Position numbers and translations under genes: made by a program | Assembly: GCA_029239935.1 (NCBI GenBank) | Contig: JARBTY010000126.1 | Location: 1 to 8,612, forward strand | Source of the DNA: Clostridia bacterium | GTDB lineage: Bacteria; Bacillota_A; Clostridia; Lachnospirales; Cellulosilyticaceae | Reading direction: 5' to 3' | Length of the DNA: 8,612 nt | In this document: piece by piece, positions 1-7,205 of the stretch | How the letters are laid out: each line of letters begins with the position of its first letter | Numbering within the stretch: the first letter of the stretch is position 1 | Notes under the pieces: generated by a model | Databases searched by the model: none | Seen by the model: the letters and a program-made list of their open reading frames with translations, nothing else | What the model was told of the DNA's origin: nothing

Positions 1-504
1 AAGTTTGTATGGATTAATGAGCGTAATGAAATAGAAAAATGTTCGACAACAATGTTAGGTGAGTTTTTACATGCCCTAGCAAATGCTACAATTCTTTCTA
101 ATTCCATCAATCAAGAGCTTATTACAAAAGTAGATGAAGCGTATATCAAACGAGGCATGGGGTTTGAAAAGAAAAATGGAGTGACTAAATCTGCCTTTGC
201 TGTGAGGCTGATGGACATATCTTTAGATACAACCCCTAATGAGCGGGCCAATTTTTTAGCTGGCGCTTTGGTGGCCAATGATATCAGTCCAAAAATCATA
301 GGGGATATTGAAAATAAATATCATCGTATCTATATTGGCGGATCATCCCCTTTAAAAGATATATTTAAAATAGTTTTAGATAATAAAGGTATAAAAAATA
401 TTGATATTACAGTGCTGGCAGATGATATTACGGACCAGGCAGCAGCAGCAGGAGCTATATCAATAGTGGAACATCTAAGGGAATCAAAAAAGAAAATAAT
501 CTAA
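1..504 (+). CDS. dgoK: 2-dehydro-3-deoxygalactonokinase family sugar-acid kinase, C-terminal part (5' end outside window)
   Basis: The reading frame is open from the first base, so this is the last 167 residues of a protein that usually has about 290-330. Recognition rests on the DgoK family pattern: a Trp-containing strand (KFVWI), then STTMLGEF at residues 15-22, matching the family's 'T-MTGE-F' motif, then the helix ending in ATIL. Near residues 108-118 the IYIGGSSPL strand-turn matches the late glycine/serine turn of this actin-like ATPase fold. The family phosphorylates 2-keto-3-deoxygalactonate at O6 with ATP in the cytosol. Because KduI and an SDR follow directly, the real substrate here may be its C4 epimer 2-keto-3-deoxygluconate (inference). 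The stop codon overlaps the ribosome binding site of the next gene (AAAGGAGG at 503-510), which suggests translational coupling. An internal ATG at 52 is not the start, since conserved residues precede it. Confidence 0.8.
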   Translation, partial: KFVWINERNEIEKCSTTMLGEFLHALANATILSNSINQELITKVDEAYIKRGMGFEKKNGVTKSAFAVRLMDISLDTTPNERANFLAGALVANDISPKIIGDIENKYHRIYIGGSSPLKDIFKIVLDNKGIKNIDITVLADDITDQAAAAGAISIVEHLRESKKKII

Positions 505-517
505 AGGAGGCAATCAA

Positions 518-1258
518 ATGGCGAAAAAAGTGATGTTGATTACAGGAGGAACAAGAGGGATTGGTTTAACAACAGCAAAAAGATTTGCAAAGGAAGGTTA
601 TGCTATTGCAATCAATGGTATAGAAGAAGCAGCAGGTAAAGAAGCTGTTGAAGAAATGAAAAACCAAGGGTATGAAGCAGCCTTTTTCTATGCAGATGTT
701 ACGAAAGAAGAAGAAGTCAACAGTATGATGAAAGCAGTAGCGGATGAGTATGGCAAAATCGATGTACTCATCAACAATGCAGGAGGTTTGGGTGGACGTT
801 GCCCAGTGGAAGAGATGAGTACAGGCTTTTGGAATAAAGTTCTAGATCTTAACCTAAACAATCCTTTTTATTGCACAAGAGCAGTTATTCCTTACATGAA
901 AGCAGATGGGGGAAGCATTATTAATATTACCTCTATAGCAGCTTATAATGGCGGAGGTCCAGGGATTGCGGCATATGCTGCTGCAAAGGCCGCAATTTTG
1001 GCTTTTACAAGAGCTACAGCAAAAGAATTTATCGGGTATAACATCAGGGTTAATGCCGTTTCGCCGGGAGTGGTTGATACTGAATTCCATAGTGCAACCA
1101 ATAAAGACTTAATGGAAAGTTGGAAACAAGGGATACCTGCAAAGCGTTTTGGAACGCCAGAAGATGTGGCGAATGCTATGTATTTCCTTACTTCAGAAGA
1201 ATCCAGCTATTTGGTTGGAGAAGTGATTCAAATAAATGGCGGACAAGATTTTAGATAG
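518..1258 (+). CDS. Short-chain dehydrogenase/reductase (SDR), probable uronate-pathway keto-acid reductase
   Basis: A 246-residue classical SDR, the usual length for FabG/KduD-like enzymes. Visible motifs are the nucleotide-binding TGGTRGIG at residues 9-16, AD at 59-60, NNAG at 86-89, the active-site Asn114, Ser139, Tyr153 and Lys157 (YAAAK), and SPG at 182-184. The C-terminus INGGQDFR is typical of the family. The second beta strand ends in INGIE with no acidic residue in the NAD-selecting position, so NADPH use is possible but not settled. The start is fixed by AAAGGAGG 7 nt upstream, overlapping the kinase stop. Between a keto-deoxy sugar-acid kinase and KduI, the expected job is the KduD step, interconverting 3-deoxy-D-glycero-2,5-hexodiulosonate and 2-keto-3-deoxygluconate. 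Its N-terminus resembles FabG-type enzymes more than the KduD sequences I recall, so the family is sure but the substrate is inferred. Confidence 0.9.
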   Translation: MAKKVMLITGGTRGIGLTTAKRFAKEGYAIAINGIEEAAGKEAVEEMKNQGYEAAFFYADVTKEEEVNSMMKAVADEYGKIDVLINNAGGLGGRCPVEEMSTGFWNKVLDLNLNNPFYCTRAVIPYMKADGGSIINITSIAAYNGGGPGIAAYAAAKAAILAFTRATAKEFIGYNIRVNAVSPGVVDTEFHSATNKDLMESWKQGIPAKRFGTPEDVANAMYFLTSEESSYLVGEVIQINGGQDFR

Positions 1259-1291
1259 ACACTCGTTAAGTAGTGGGAGGGAGAGTGAGTT

Positions 1292-2116
1292 ATGGAAGAA
1301 AAACATATGTGTCATTATAATGAAGCCAGGAAGTTTGATACAGATCAATTAAGAGCATCTTATCTTGTAGAGGAGTTGTTTGTACTTAATACTATAAAAA
1401 CCGTGTATTCCTATGCTGACCGCATGATCATCGGTGGTGTTTATCCAGAACAGTCTTTGGAGCTTAAAGCAGAACCATCTCAAGTTTCTTCTTTTTTAGA
1501 GAGAAGAGAAATAGGAATTATTAATATTGGAGGCAGGGGCAGTATCGTTGTTGATGGCATAGGCTATCAGTTAGAGACGATGGATGCGCTGTATATTGGC
1601 AAGGGAGACCATCAAGTTGAGTTTTGCAGTTTGGATCCCAATACTTTGGCAAAGTTTTATTTTAGTAGTACATTAGCGGATGAGAGTTTCCCAACTACAT
1701 TTATTGATCATAAAGATGTACAGAGAATGGATTTAGGTTCTAAGGAAGCAGCTAATGAGAGAGTCCTGTACAAATACATACATCCAGATGGAGTAAAAAG
1801 CTCAAGACTGGTGATGGGATTTACAGAACTTTTGAAAGGCAGTGTATGGAATAGTATACCACCCCATATACATGAGCGGAGAACGGAAGTATACCTGTAT
1901 TTTAATATTCCTGAAAAAGATGTTGTGTTTCATTTCATGGGACAAGAAGATCAGACAAGGCATGTTGTGGTAAGAAATGAGGAGGCCATTATTTCGCCTT
2001 ATTGGTCTATTCATAGCGGAGTAGGTACCCAAAATTATTCTTTTATATGGGCAATGTCAGGGGAGAATCAACTTTTTGCCGATGCAAGGACTATTGATTT
2101 AACAGCATTAAAATAG
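1292..2116 (+). CDS. kduI: 5-dehydro-4-deoxy-D-glucuronate isomerase (4-deoxy-L-threo-5-hexosulose-uronate ketol-isomerase)
   Basis: A 274-residue cupin-fold isomerase, full length for the family (E. coli KduI has about 278). It converts 5-keto-4-deoxyuronate, the product of unsaturated uronide cleavage, into 3-deoxy-D-glycero-2,5-hexodiulosonate in the cytosol. The family blocks are clear: FLERREIGIINIGG (68-81), DALYIGKG (98-105), HIHERRTEVYLYFN (192-205) and SPYWSIHSGVG (235-245). The metal ligands known from E. coli KduI correspond to His192, His194, Glu199 and His241, all present, so the enzyme should be active. The ribosome binding site GGGAGGGAG (1275-1283) serves ATG 1292; the later Met6 has no such site. 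It lies 33 bp after the SDR gene and is followed by a strong terminator, so it is the last gene of the uronate operon. Confidence 0.95.
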   Translation: MEEKHMCHYNEARKFDTDQLRASYLVEELFVLNTIKTVYSYADRMIIGGVYPEQSLELKAEPSQVSSFLERREIGIINIGGRGSIVVDGIGYQLETMDALYIGKGDHQVEFCSLDPNTLAKFYFSSTLADESFPTTFIDHKDVQRMDLGSKEAANERVLYKYIHPDGVKSSRLVMGFTELLKGSVWNSIPPHIHERRTEVYLYFNIPEKDVVFHFMGQEDQTRHVVVRNEEAIISPYWSIHSGVGTQNYSFIWAMSGENQLFADARTIDLTALK

Positions 2117-2123
2117 GAAATAG

Positions 2124-2170
2124 AAAAGCAGTGTTATCAAAACGCTTAAGGCGAAGATGACACTGCTTTT
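2124..2170 (+). terminator. Rho-independent terminator after kduI
   Basis: A 15-bp stem, including one G-U pair, joins 2124-2138 to 2156-2170 (AAAAGCAGTGT against ACACTGCTTTT at its base). A small internal loop and a short CGC/GCG upper stem follow. The U-rich 3' arm and following AT-rich bases fit an intrinsic terminator. It starts 8 nt after the kduI stop and separates the uronate operon from the transporter operon. The A-run on the 5' side could also make it work on the opposite strand. Confidence 0.9.
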
Positions 2171-2334
2171 AATATTTGGTGAAAATAATAATGAATACTT
2201 TCCTTTTAAATATGTCAATACATAAATAATGAGGATAAAATAAAAAATGAGTTGATCAATAAAATATGAAACTTTATGTAAATAAAAAATCATATTTTGA
2301 TTTGGAGTCTAATTTGTAGATGCTTTGATAAGTT

Positions 2335-2353
2335 TGTCAATTTTCCATTGACA
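2335..2353. promoter_or_regulatory. Candidate operator: inverted repeat covering the -35 box
   Basis: TGTCAAT (2335-2341) and ATTGACA (2347-2353) form a perfect 7-bp inverted repeat with a 5-bp centre, and the right arm contains the whole -35 hexamer. A dimeric repressor bound here would block RNA polymerase. The regulator is not in this window. The AATTTTC stretch at 2339-2345 resembles half of the CodY box known to control peptide permeases in Firmicutes, but the other half does not match. Part of the symmetry could be chance in AT-rich DNA. Confidence 0.45.
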
Positions 2354-2376
2354 CAAAGGCTTTATAATTATATAAT
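2348..2376 (+). promoter_or_regulatory. Perfect-consensus sigma-A promoter for the transporter operon
   Basis: TTGACA at 2348-2353 and TATAAT at 2371-2376 are separated by exactly 17 bp, a full match to the housekeeping consensus at all twelve positions. Transcription should start near 2383, giving a leader of about 187 nt before the receptor gene. A promoter this strong fits an abundant surface receptor, and implies that a repressor may be needed to control it. Confidence 0.85.
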
Positions 2377-2514
2377 AACTAACAAATGGTTTATTTAAAA
2401 CTACATATTATTACCAATTAAGACGCTTTTAAGAAAGTAAATATCAATTTTAATATTATTTCAAATTAAGACATACAATACATAAAAGTATTAATATGCA
2501 AGATAGTAAATAAT

Positions 2515-2543
2515 ATTACAAAAGCGGCAGATGAGGTTATAAT
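2515..2543 (+). promoter_or_regulatory. Possible second promoter close to the receptor gene
   Basis: A perfect TATAAT at 2538-2543 lies 17 bp after ATTACA (2515-2520), which matches the -35 consensus at four of six positions. It would start transcription near 2550, leaving about 20 nt with the ribosome binding site. TATAAT strings are common by chance in DNA this AT-rich, so this is tentative. Confidence 0.3.
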
Positions 2544-2569
2544 TATGTAAACTATAAGGAGATGAAGGA

Positions 2570-4174
2570 ATGAAAAAGACATTAACTTTGTTATTAGCTT
2601 CAACATTGGCTTTTACAATGCTTACAGGTTGTGGAAGCGGTAAAGAGAATGCTGCTCCAGCACCAGAAAGCACTACTGAGAGTCCAGCAGAAACAACAAC
2701 TACAGAACCACAAGTTGCTGAAACGCTTGTATTTGCACAAGGGGCAGAACCAAGAGGATTAGACCCAGCATTTGTGGATGACGGTGAATCATCAAAAGTC
2801 ATCGTAAATATTTACGAAGGACTTTTAGCTTATGAAAATGATTCAACAGATGTAAAAGCAGCGTTAGCTGAAAGCTGGGAAAAAGGTGCAGACGGCCTTT
2901 CTTATACTTTCAAATTACGTGAAGGTGTTAAATTCCACGATGGCACAGATTTTAATGCAGAAGCTGTAAAATTTAATATCGACAGACAGATTCCACCACT
3001 ACGTCAAGAAGATATGCCTTATGCAAGTTTTGTTTATGCAGATGTAAAAGACGTAGAAGTTATTGATACATACAATGTTAAAATTAACCTTACAAAACCA
3101 AATTCAGCTTTTCTTGCAAACCTTGCGATGAGTCTTGCAGCACCAATCGTAAGCCCAGCAGCACTTGAAGCAAACAGCGGTAATGTAAATAAAGCACCTG
3201 TTGGAACAGGCCCTTACAAATTTGTAAGCTGGAATGCAGCAGAAGATATCGTATTAGTAAGAAACGATGAGTATTGGGGAGACAAAGCAAAAACTCAAAA
3301 CATTGTTTTCAAATTTATCCCAGATAACTCAGCAAGAATCGTAGCACTTAAAAATGGTGAAGTAGATATGTTAGATGGTATCGACTCAACAGGTGTTGCT
3401 CAAATAGAAACAGACGGCAATAAAGTATATAACGTACCAGGTATGAACATCAACTACATGGCTTATAATACAACAAGAAAACCATTTGATAATCCTGCAG
3501 TAAGAACAGCGCTTTCAAAAGCAATCAATGTACCAGAGCTTGTAACAGCACTTTATGGAGATTATGCAGAAGTGGCAAATACAATACTTCCTTCATTTAT
3601 TCCAGGTTACAGTGCAGATATCAAACAAGTAGCTTACGATGCAGAGACTGCAAAAACAGAATTGGCAGCTGCAGGCTTTAGCCAACCAATCAAAATGATT
3701 GTTTATAACAACCCAAGACCTTACAATGCAAGAAACAAAGCGTTAGCTGAAGCTATTCAATCTTATTGGAGTAAAGTTGGCGTAGAAGTTACAATTGAAG
3801 ATTATGACTGGACAACATACAAAGATAAAGTTGTAGCTGGAGATTATGATGTATGCTTCTATGGATGGATTGGGGATAATGGTGACCCTGATAACTTCTT
3901 AAATCTTTTAGCTGACCAAAACCCAGCGATGAACGTTGCACGTTTAAATGACCCAACATACAATGCCATGATTGCAGAAGGTACATCAACAGAAAAAGGA
4001 CCAGAAAGAGATGCAGTTTATCAAAAAGCAGAACAATACATTGCAGATCTAGCTGTATGGGTTCCAATTTCTCATGCATCTAACCTTTCAGCTTATGCGC
4101 CAGGTGTTGAAAACTATTACTATCATGCAACAGGTAACATATTCTTTAAAGATATGTACAAAGCAGCTGAATAA
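2570..4174 (+). CDS. dppA: ABC transporter extracellular solute-binding lipoprotein, family 5 (dipeptide-type)
   Basis: A 534-residue receptor that captures substrate outside the membrane and delivers it to the permeases encoded downstream. A lipoprotein signal peptide (KK, hydrophobic core 4-18, lipobox LTGC with Cys21) is followed by a flexible Ala/Pro/Glu/Thr linker to about residue 50. Family 5 signatures follow: AESWEKGADGLSYTFKLREG (100-119), with KFHDG just after, and GTGPYKF (212-218). Two stretches resemble E. coli DppA closely: RPYN at 383-386 and GWIGDNGDPDNF at 432-443. In DppA the corresponding Arg and Asp hold the peptide carboxylate and amino group, so Arg383 and Asp436 point to dipeptides. 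Family 5 also has sugar binders, so substrate is not proven. AAGGAGA (2556-2562) sets the start. By eye the codons are more uniform (mostly CCA, GCA, ACA, AAA) than in neighbouring genes, as expected for high expression. Confidence 0.92.
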   Translation: MKKTLTLLLASTLAFTMLTGCGSGKENAAPAPESTTESPAETTTTEPQVAETLVFAQGAEPRGLDPAFVDDGESSKVIVNIYEGLLAYENDSTDVKAALAESWEKGADGLSYTFKLREGVKFHDGTDFNAEAVKFNIDRQIPPLRQEDMPYASFVYADVKDVEVIDTYNVKINLTKPNSAFLANLAMSLAAPIVSPAALEANSGNVNKAPVGTGPYKFVSWNAAEDIVLVRNDEYWGDKAKTQNIVFKFIPDNSARIVALKNGEVDMLDGIDSTGVAQIETDGNKVYNVPGMNINYMAYNTTRKPFDNPAVRTALSKAINVPELVTALYGDYAEVANTILPSFIPGYSADIKQVAYDAETAKTELAAAGFSQPIKMIVYNNPRPYNARNKALAEAIQSYWSKVGVEVTIEDYDWTTYKDKVVAGDYDVCFYGWIGDNGDPDNFLNLLADQNPAMNVARLNDPTYNAMIAEGTSTEKGPERDAVYQKAEQYIADLAVWVPISHASNLSAYAPGVENYYYHATGNIFFKDMYKAAE

Positions 4175-4179
4175 TAAAA

Positions 4180-4254
4180 AGCTTATCATTATATAGTAAT
4201 AAATACCATTCATGATAGAAAGTGAATGGTATTTATTACGTTGTTTAATAAGCT
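4180..4254 (+). terminator. Intra-operon hairpin between receptor and permease genes (attenuator or mRNA 3' stabiliser)
   Basis: A perfect 17-bp stem pairs 4196-4212 with 4223-4239 around a 10-nt loop. An outer 7-bp stem pairs AGCTTAT (4180-4186) with ATAAGCT (4248-4254). The stems are AT-rich and no clean U-run follows, so this is not a classical full terminator. Its position just after the receptor stop and 39 nt before the permease start is where ABC importer operons often keep a hairpin. There it protects or partly terminates the receptor transcript so that receptor outnumbers permease. It leaves the dppB ribosome binding site free. Confidence 0.75.
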
Positions 4255-4293
4255 AAATGACACAATAAATAACATGGGAGGAAGAAAAATAAG

Positions 4294-5298
4294 ATGATAA
4301 AATATATCATAAAAAGATTGCTATTACTTATTCCTGTATTACTAGGGGTTTCAATTATCATTTTTTGTCTCATGCGCGTCTTTTCACCAGATCCAGCGTC
4401 TATCGTGCTCGGGCAGCATGCAACACCAGAAAAAATGCTGGAATGGCGGGAAGCCAATAGACTCAACGAACCTATTGTAACACAATATTTTGAGTATATG
4501 GGCGGCATTTTTAAAGGAGATTTTGGGACATCCTATTATACTAAAACACCTGTAGCAAAAGAAATTTTTTCGCGTTTTCCAGCAACGATTGAATTGGCGT
4601 TTTGTGCTATTATTTTGGCCTCAGTCATAGGGATACTATTAGGTGTCATATCTGCGGTTAAAAAGAACTCAATCATTGATAACCTCAGCATGGTAACAGC
4701 ACTTGTAGGGGTGTCTATGCCGATTTTTTGGCTAGGGATTTTATTAATTATTTTATTTGCAGGCAATTTGGGATGGTTTCCTGCTCAAGGAAGGATTCAA
4801 ACGCTTCTAAGGCCTGAAAATGTTACGGGATTTTATTTGATAGACAGCTTGATAGAAGGGGATATGAAGTCTTTTATGTCAGCACTCAAACACCTTGTGT
4901 TGCCTTCAGCGACACTGGCAATGTACTCTATGGCCATCATTGCAAGAATGACAAGAAGTACGATGCTCGAAACATTATCTAAAGATTATATTAGGACAGC
5001 AAGAGCTAAAGGCATTGCAGAAGGTAAGGTCATCAGAAAACATGCGCTTTCTAATGCACTTATTCCCATTGTTACAGTAATAGGGATACAGTTAGGTTAT
5101 CTGATGGGCGGGGCTGTACTTACGGAAAGCGTTTTTGCATGGCCCGGTATCGGTAAGTTTACAGTTGAAGCTATTATGAAATCAGATTTTCCGATTGTTC
5201 AGGGAGTTGTACTTCTTATAGCCTTTATTTTTGTAATGATGAACCTTATTGTGGATATTATTTATGCATTTTTGGATCCACGTATTAAATATTCGTAA
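4294..5298 (+). CDS. dppB: Dipeptide ABC transporter permease DppB
   Basis: A 334-residue inner-membrane subunit of the DppB/OppB type (E. coli DppB has 339). The N-terminus MIKYIIKRLLLLIPVLLGVS is the family hallmark first membrane segment. Further segments lie at about 100-120, 135-157, 202-218, 258-276 and 302-327. The extracytoplasmic stretch before helix 4 (TGFYLIDSLIEGD, 178-190) is typical of DppB. The cytoplasmic coupling loop DYIRTARAKG (231-240), with KHALSNALIPIV after it, is the EAA motif that docks on the ATPase. The C-terminus has the usual LDPRIKY. GGGAGGAA (4276-4283) serves the ATG. The gene follows the intra-operon hairpin and pairs with dppC to form the channel. Confidence 0.93.
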   Translation: MIKYIIKRLLLLIPVLLGVSIIIFCLMRVFSPDPASIVLGQHATPEKMLEWREANRLNEPIVTQYFEYMGGIFKGDFGTSYYTKTPVAKEIFSRFPATIELAFCAIILASVIGILLGVISAVKKNSIIDNLSMVTALVGVSMPIFWLGILLIILFAGNLGWFPAQGRIQTLLRPENVTGFYLIDSLIEGDMKSFMSALKHLVLPSATLAMYSMAIIARMTRSTMLETLSKDYIRTARAKGIAEGKVIRKHALSNALIPIVTVIGIQLGYLMGGAVLTESVFAWPGIGKFTVEAIMKSDFPIVQGVVLLIAFIFVMMNLIVDIIYAFLDPRIKYS

Positions 5299-5312
5299 AG
5301 GAGGGATTAGAG

Positions 5313-6209
5313 ATGAACACTAAAAAGGTAGCTCAAACAGAAAGTGGCACCCATGCAGTTGAAAAGCCAGAATCACAATTAAAGCAAATGTGGTATGCAC
5401 TCATTGAAAATAAAGCAGCAGTGGCCGGTATGATTATTATTTTATTCTTAATATTTTTAGCCGTGTTTGCTAAATTCATCGCGCCCTATGATCCTAATTA
5501 TGCAGATCTATCTATTAATAAACAGCCCCCTTCTATGGCCCATTGGTTTGGAACGGACGAGCAAGGCAGGGATATTCTTTCCCGTGTTATTGACGGTACA
5601 AAGGTTTCACTTTCAGTAGGTGTTGTGGCCGTTATCTTTGCGCTGACAATAGGAACAGTGCTTGGTGCAGTGGCAGGTTATAAGGGCGGCAAAACAGATA
5701 TGATTATCATGCGCTTCATGGATATCATGATGTCTATTCCAGATATATTACTTGCGATTACCTTTATGGCGGCATTAGGACGAGGTATTGACAAAGCAGT
5801 TATTGCCATTGGTCTTGTTACCGTGCCGGAATACGCAAGGATTGTCAGAGGAAGTATTTTGTCCATTAAAGAAAGTGAATATGTTCAAGCTGCCAAGGTC
5901 ATTGGCAATAATGATGTTCGAATTGTTTTTAAACATATACTCCCTAATGTACTTTCGCCTATTATTGTAAGGGCTACACTGGGAATTTCCACAGCTGTTT
6001 TAAATACTGCAGCCCTTGGATTCCTAGGACTCGGGGTTCAGCCGCCAGCAGCAGAATGGGGCGATATGTTAGGTCGTGCCCGCGTATTTATTTTTGAAGC
6101 ACCATATATGCTTATTTTCCCAGGTATTGCAATAACCATCACAGTGCTTGCATTTAATCTTTTAGGAGATGGGCTAAGAGATGCATTTGATCCTAAGTCA
6201 AGAAAGTAA
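5313..6209 (+). CDS. dppC: Dipeptide ABC transporter permease DppC
   Basis: A 298-residue partner permease of normal length. A hydrophilic, cytoplasmic N-tail of about 35 residues leads into the first membrane helix (about 36-58). The family's signature HWFGTDEQGRDILSRVIDG spans 77-95. Further helices lie at about 100-122, 135-155, 160-172, 212-240 and 265-285. The EAA coupling motif is at about 189-211 (EYVQAAKVIG, then KHILPN). The end, FNLLGDGLRDAFDPK, is diagnostic of DppC/OppC. The ribosome binding site AAAGGAGG (5297-5304) overlaps the dppB stop codon, so the two permeases are probably translated together for equal amounts. Confidence 0.93.
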   Translation: MNTKKVAQTESGTHAVEKPESQLKQMWYALIENKAAVAGMIIILFLIFLAVFAKFIAPYDPNYADLSINKQPPSMAHWFGTDEQGRDILSRVIDGTKVSLSVGVVAVIFALTIGTVLGAVAGYKGGKTDMIIMRFMDIMMSIPDILLAITFMAALGRGIDKAVIAIGLVTVPEYARIVRGSILSIKESEYVQAAKVIGNNDVRIVFKHILPNVLSPIIVRATLGISTAVLNTAALGFLGLGVQPPAAEWGDMLGRARVFIFEAPYMLIFPGIAITITVLAFNLLGDGLRDAFDPKSRK

Positions 6210-6230
6210 TCCGATAAAAGGGGTGAGAAA

Positions 6231-7205
6231 ATGTTACTTGAAGTAAAAAATCTTAGAACACAGTTTAAAATGAAAAAAGGTGTTGTTAATGCCGTTAATG
6301 ATATAAGCTTTGATTGTGAAAAAGGTGAAATTTTAGCGATAGTAGGAGAAAGTGGATCAGGTAAAAGTGTCACTTCTTTATCTATTATGCAGCTTTTATC
6401 AGAGAATGCAAAAATTTCCGATGGAGAAATTTTATATAAAGGTGAAGATTTATTAAAAAAATCTATCGAAGAAATAAGAGAACTTAGGGGCAATCAGATA
6501 TCCATGATTTTTCAGGAACCTATGACTTCTCTAAATCCAGTCATGCGGATAGGTGAGCAGCTGATGGAAAGTATTATGCTGCATATGAAACTATCTAAAA
6601 AGGATGCACTCAAGAGGGCGATAGAGATGCTTGAGATCGTGGGGATTCCTTCTCCAAGTCAGAGAATCAAAGACTACCCTCATCAAATGTCTGGAGGGAT
6701 GAGACAGAGGGTTATGATAGCTATGGCGCTCTCTTGCAGTCCGGAACTGCTGATTGCAGACGAACCCACTACGGCACTAGATGTGACCATTCAAGCACAG
6801 ATTTTAGATATTATTTATAGATTAAGAGAAAAACTAGGGATGGCAGTGCTTTTGATTACCCATGATTTAGGTGTAGTAGCAGAGGCGGCAGACCGAGTAG
6901 TTGTTATGTATTGTGGTAAAATTGTGGAGGAGGCGCCAGTGGACAAATTATTTGAGAAGCCACTGCATCCGTATACGACAGGACTTTTAGCGTCTATTCC
7001 TCATATCGACGAAGAAAAAGAAAGACTGTATATGATCAAGGGAATGGTTCCAAATCCGCTTCATATGCCAGAAGGATGTGCCTTTTCAGACAGATGTGAC
7101 AAGTGTATGCCTGTCTGCCGAGAAGTTATGCCGGAATCAATTGAGCATGAAGGACATAAAGTAAGATGTCATTTATACAGCAAAGAGATAGAGGTGGCTA
7201 AATAA
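6231..7205 (+). CDS. dppD: Dipeptide ABC transporter ATP-binding protein DppD
   Basis: A 324-residue ATPase with all elements in order: Walker A GESGSGKS (39-46), Q-loop Gln95 in [12 protein letters not shown], signature MSGGMRQR (153-160), Walker B with ADEPT (176-180), and switch His211 in THDLGVV. The roughly 90-residue C-terminal extension is the oligopeptide-transporter domain, beginning at HPYT (246-249). It carries Cys283, Cys289, Cys296 and Cys313 in the spacing that binds a [4Fe-4S] cluster in characterised DppD proteins; Cys292 is extra. It is preceded by AAAAGGGG (6216-6223) and ends with a one-base overlap (TAATG) with the next ATPase gene. It powers import together with that partner on the cytoplasmic face. 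Confidence 0.94.
   Translation: MLLEVKNLRTQFKMKKGVVNAVNDISFDCEKGEILAIVGESGSGKSVTSLSIMQLLSENAKISDGEILYKGEDLLKKSIEEIRELRGNQISMIFQEPMTSLNPVMRIGEQLMESIMLHMKLSKKDALKRAIEMLEIVGIPSPSQRIKDYPHQMSGGMRQRVMIAMALSCSPELLIADEPTTALDVTIQAQILDIIYRLREKLGMAVLLITHDLGVVAEAADRVVVMYCGKIVEEAPVDKLFEKPLHPYTTGLLASIPHIDEEKERLYMIKGMVPNPLHMPEGCAFSDRCDKCMPVCREVMPESIEHEGHKVRCHLYSKEIEVAK

Larger units (their letters stand above)
2171..2569. other. AT-rich intergenic region between kduI terminator and the receptor gene
   Basis: About 400 bases with no credible gene. The only open frame here (minus strand, 2108-2293) is low-complexity, has no ribosome binding site and overlaps the terminator. The region holds the consensus promoter and inverted repeat at 2335-2376, a leader of roughly 190 nt, a 9-bp direct repeat (AATTAAGAC at 2416-2424 and 2464-2472) and a possible second promoter at 2515-2543. 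There is also a weak A/T inverted repeat AAATCA/TGATTT at 2287-2303. I recognise no riboswitch or T-box in the leader: it is too AT-rich and lacks convincing long stems. Confidence 0.7.

Noticed and set aside
2108..2293. Minus-strand 61-residue hydrophobic open frame between the two operons
   Set aside because: It is low-complexity, rich in Phe/Ile/Leu/Tyr as expected for translated AT-rich DNA, has no ribosome binding site and runs through the kduI terminator.
2287..2303. AAATCA/TGATTT inverted repeat upstream of the promoter
   Set aside because: Only six A/T-rich pairs, not placed over promoter elements; expected by chance at this base composition.
2384..2569. Riboswitch or T-box in the receptor leader
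   Set aside because: No GC-containing long stems, no T-box sequence and no antiterminator/terminator pair were found before the start codon.
6038..6493. Minus-strand 151-residue open frame across the dppC/dppD junction
   Set aside because: It is antisense to two clearly conserved genes, with no recognisable motif or start signal; it is a shadow of the coding strand.
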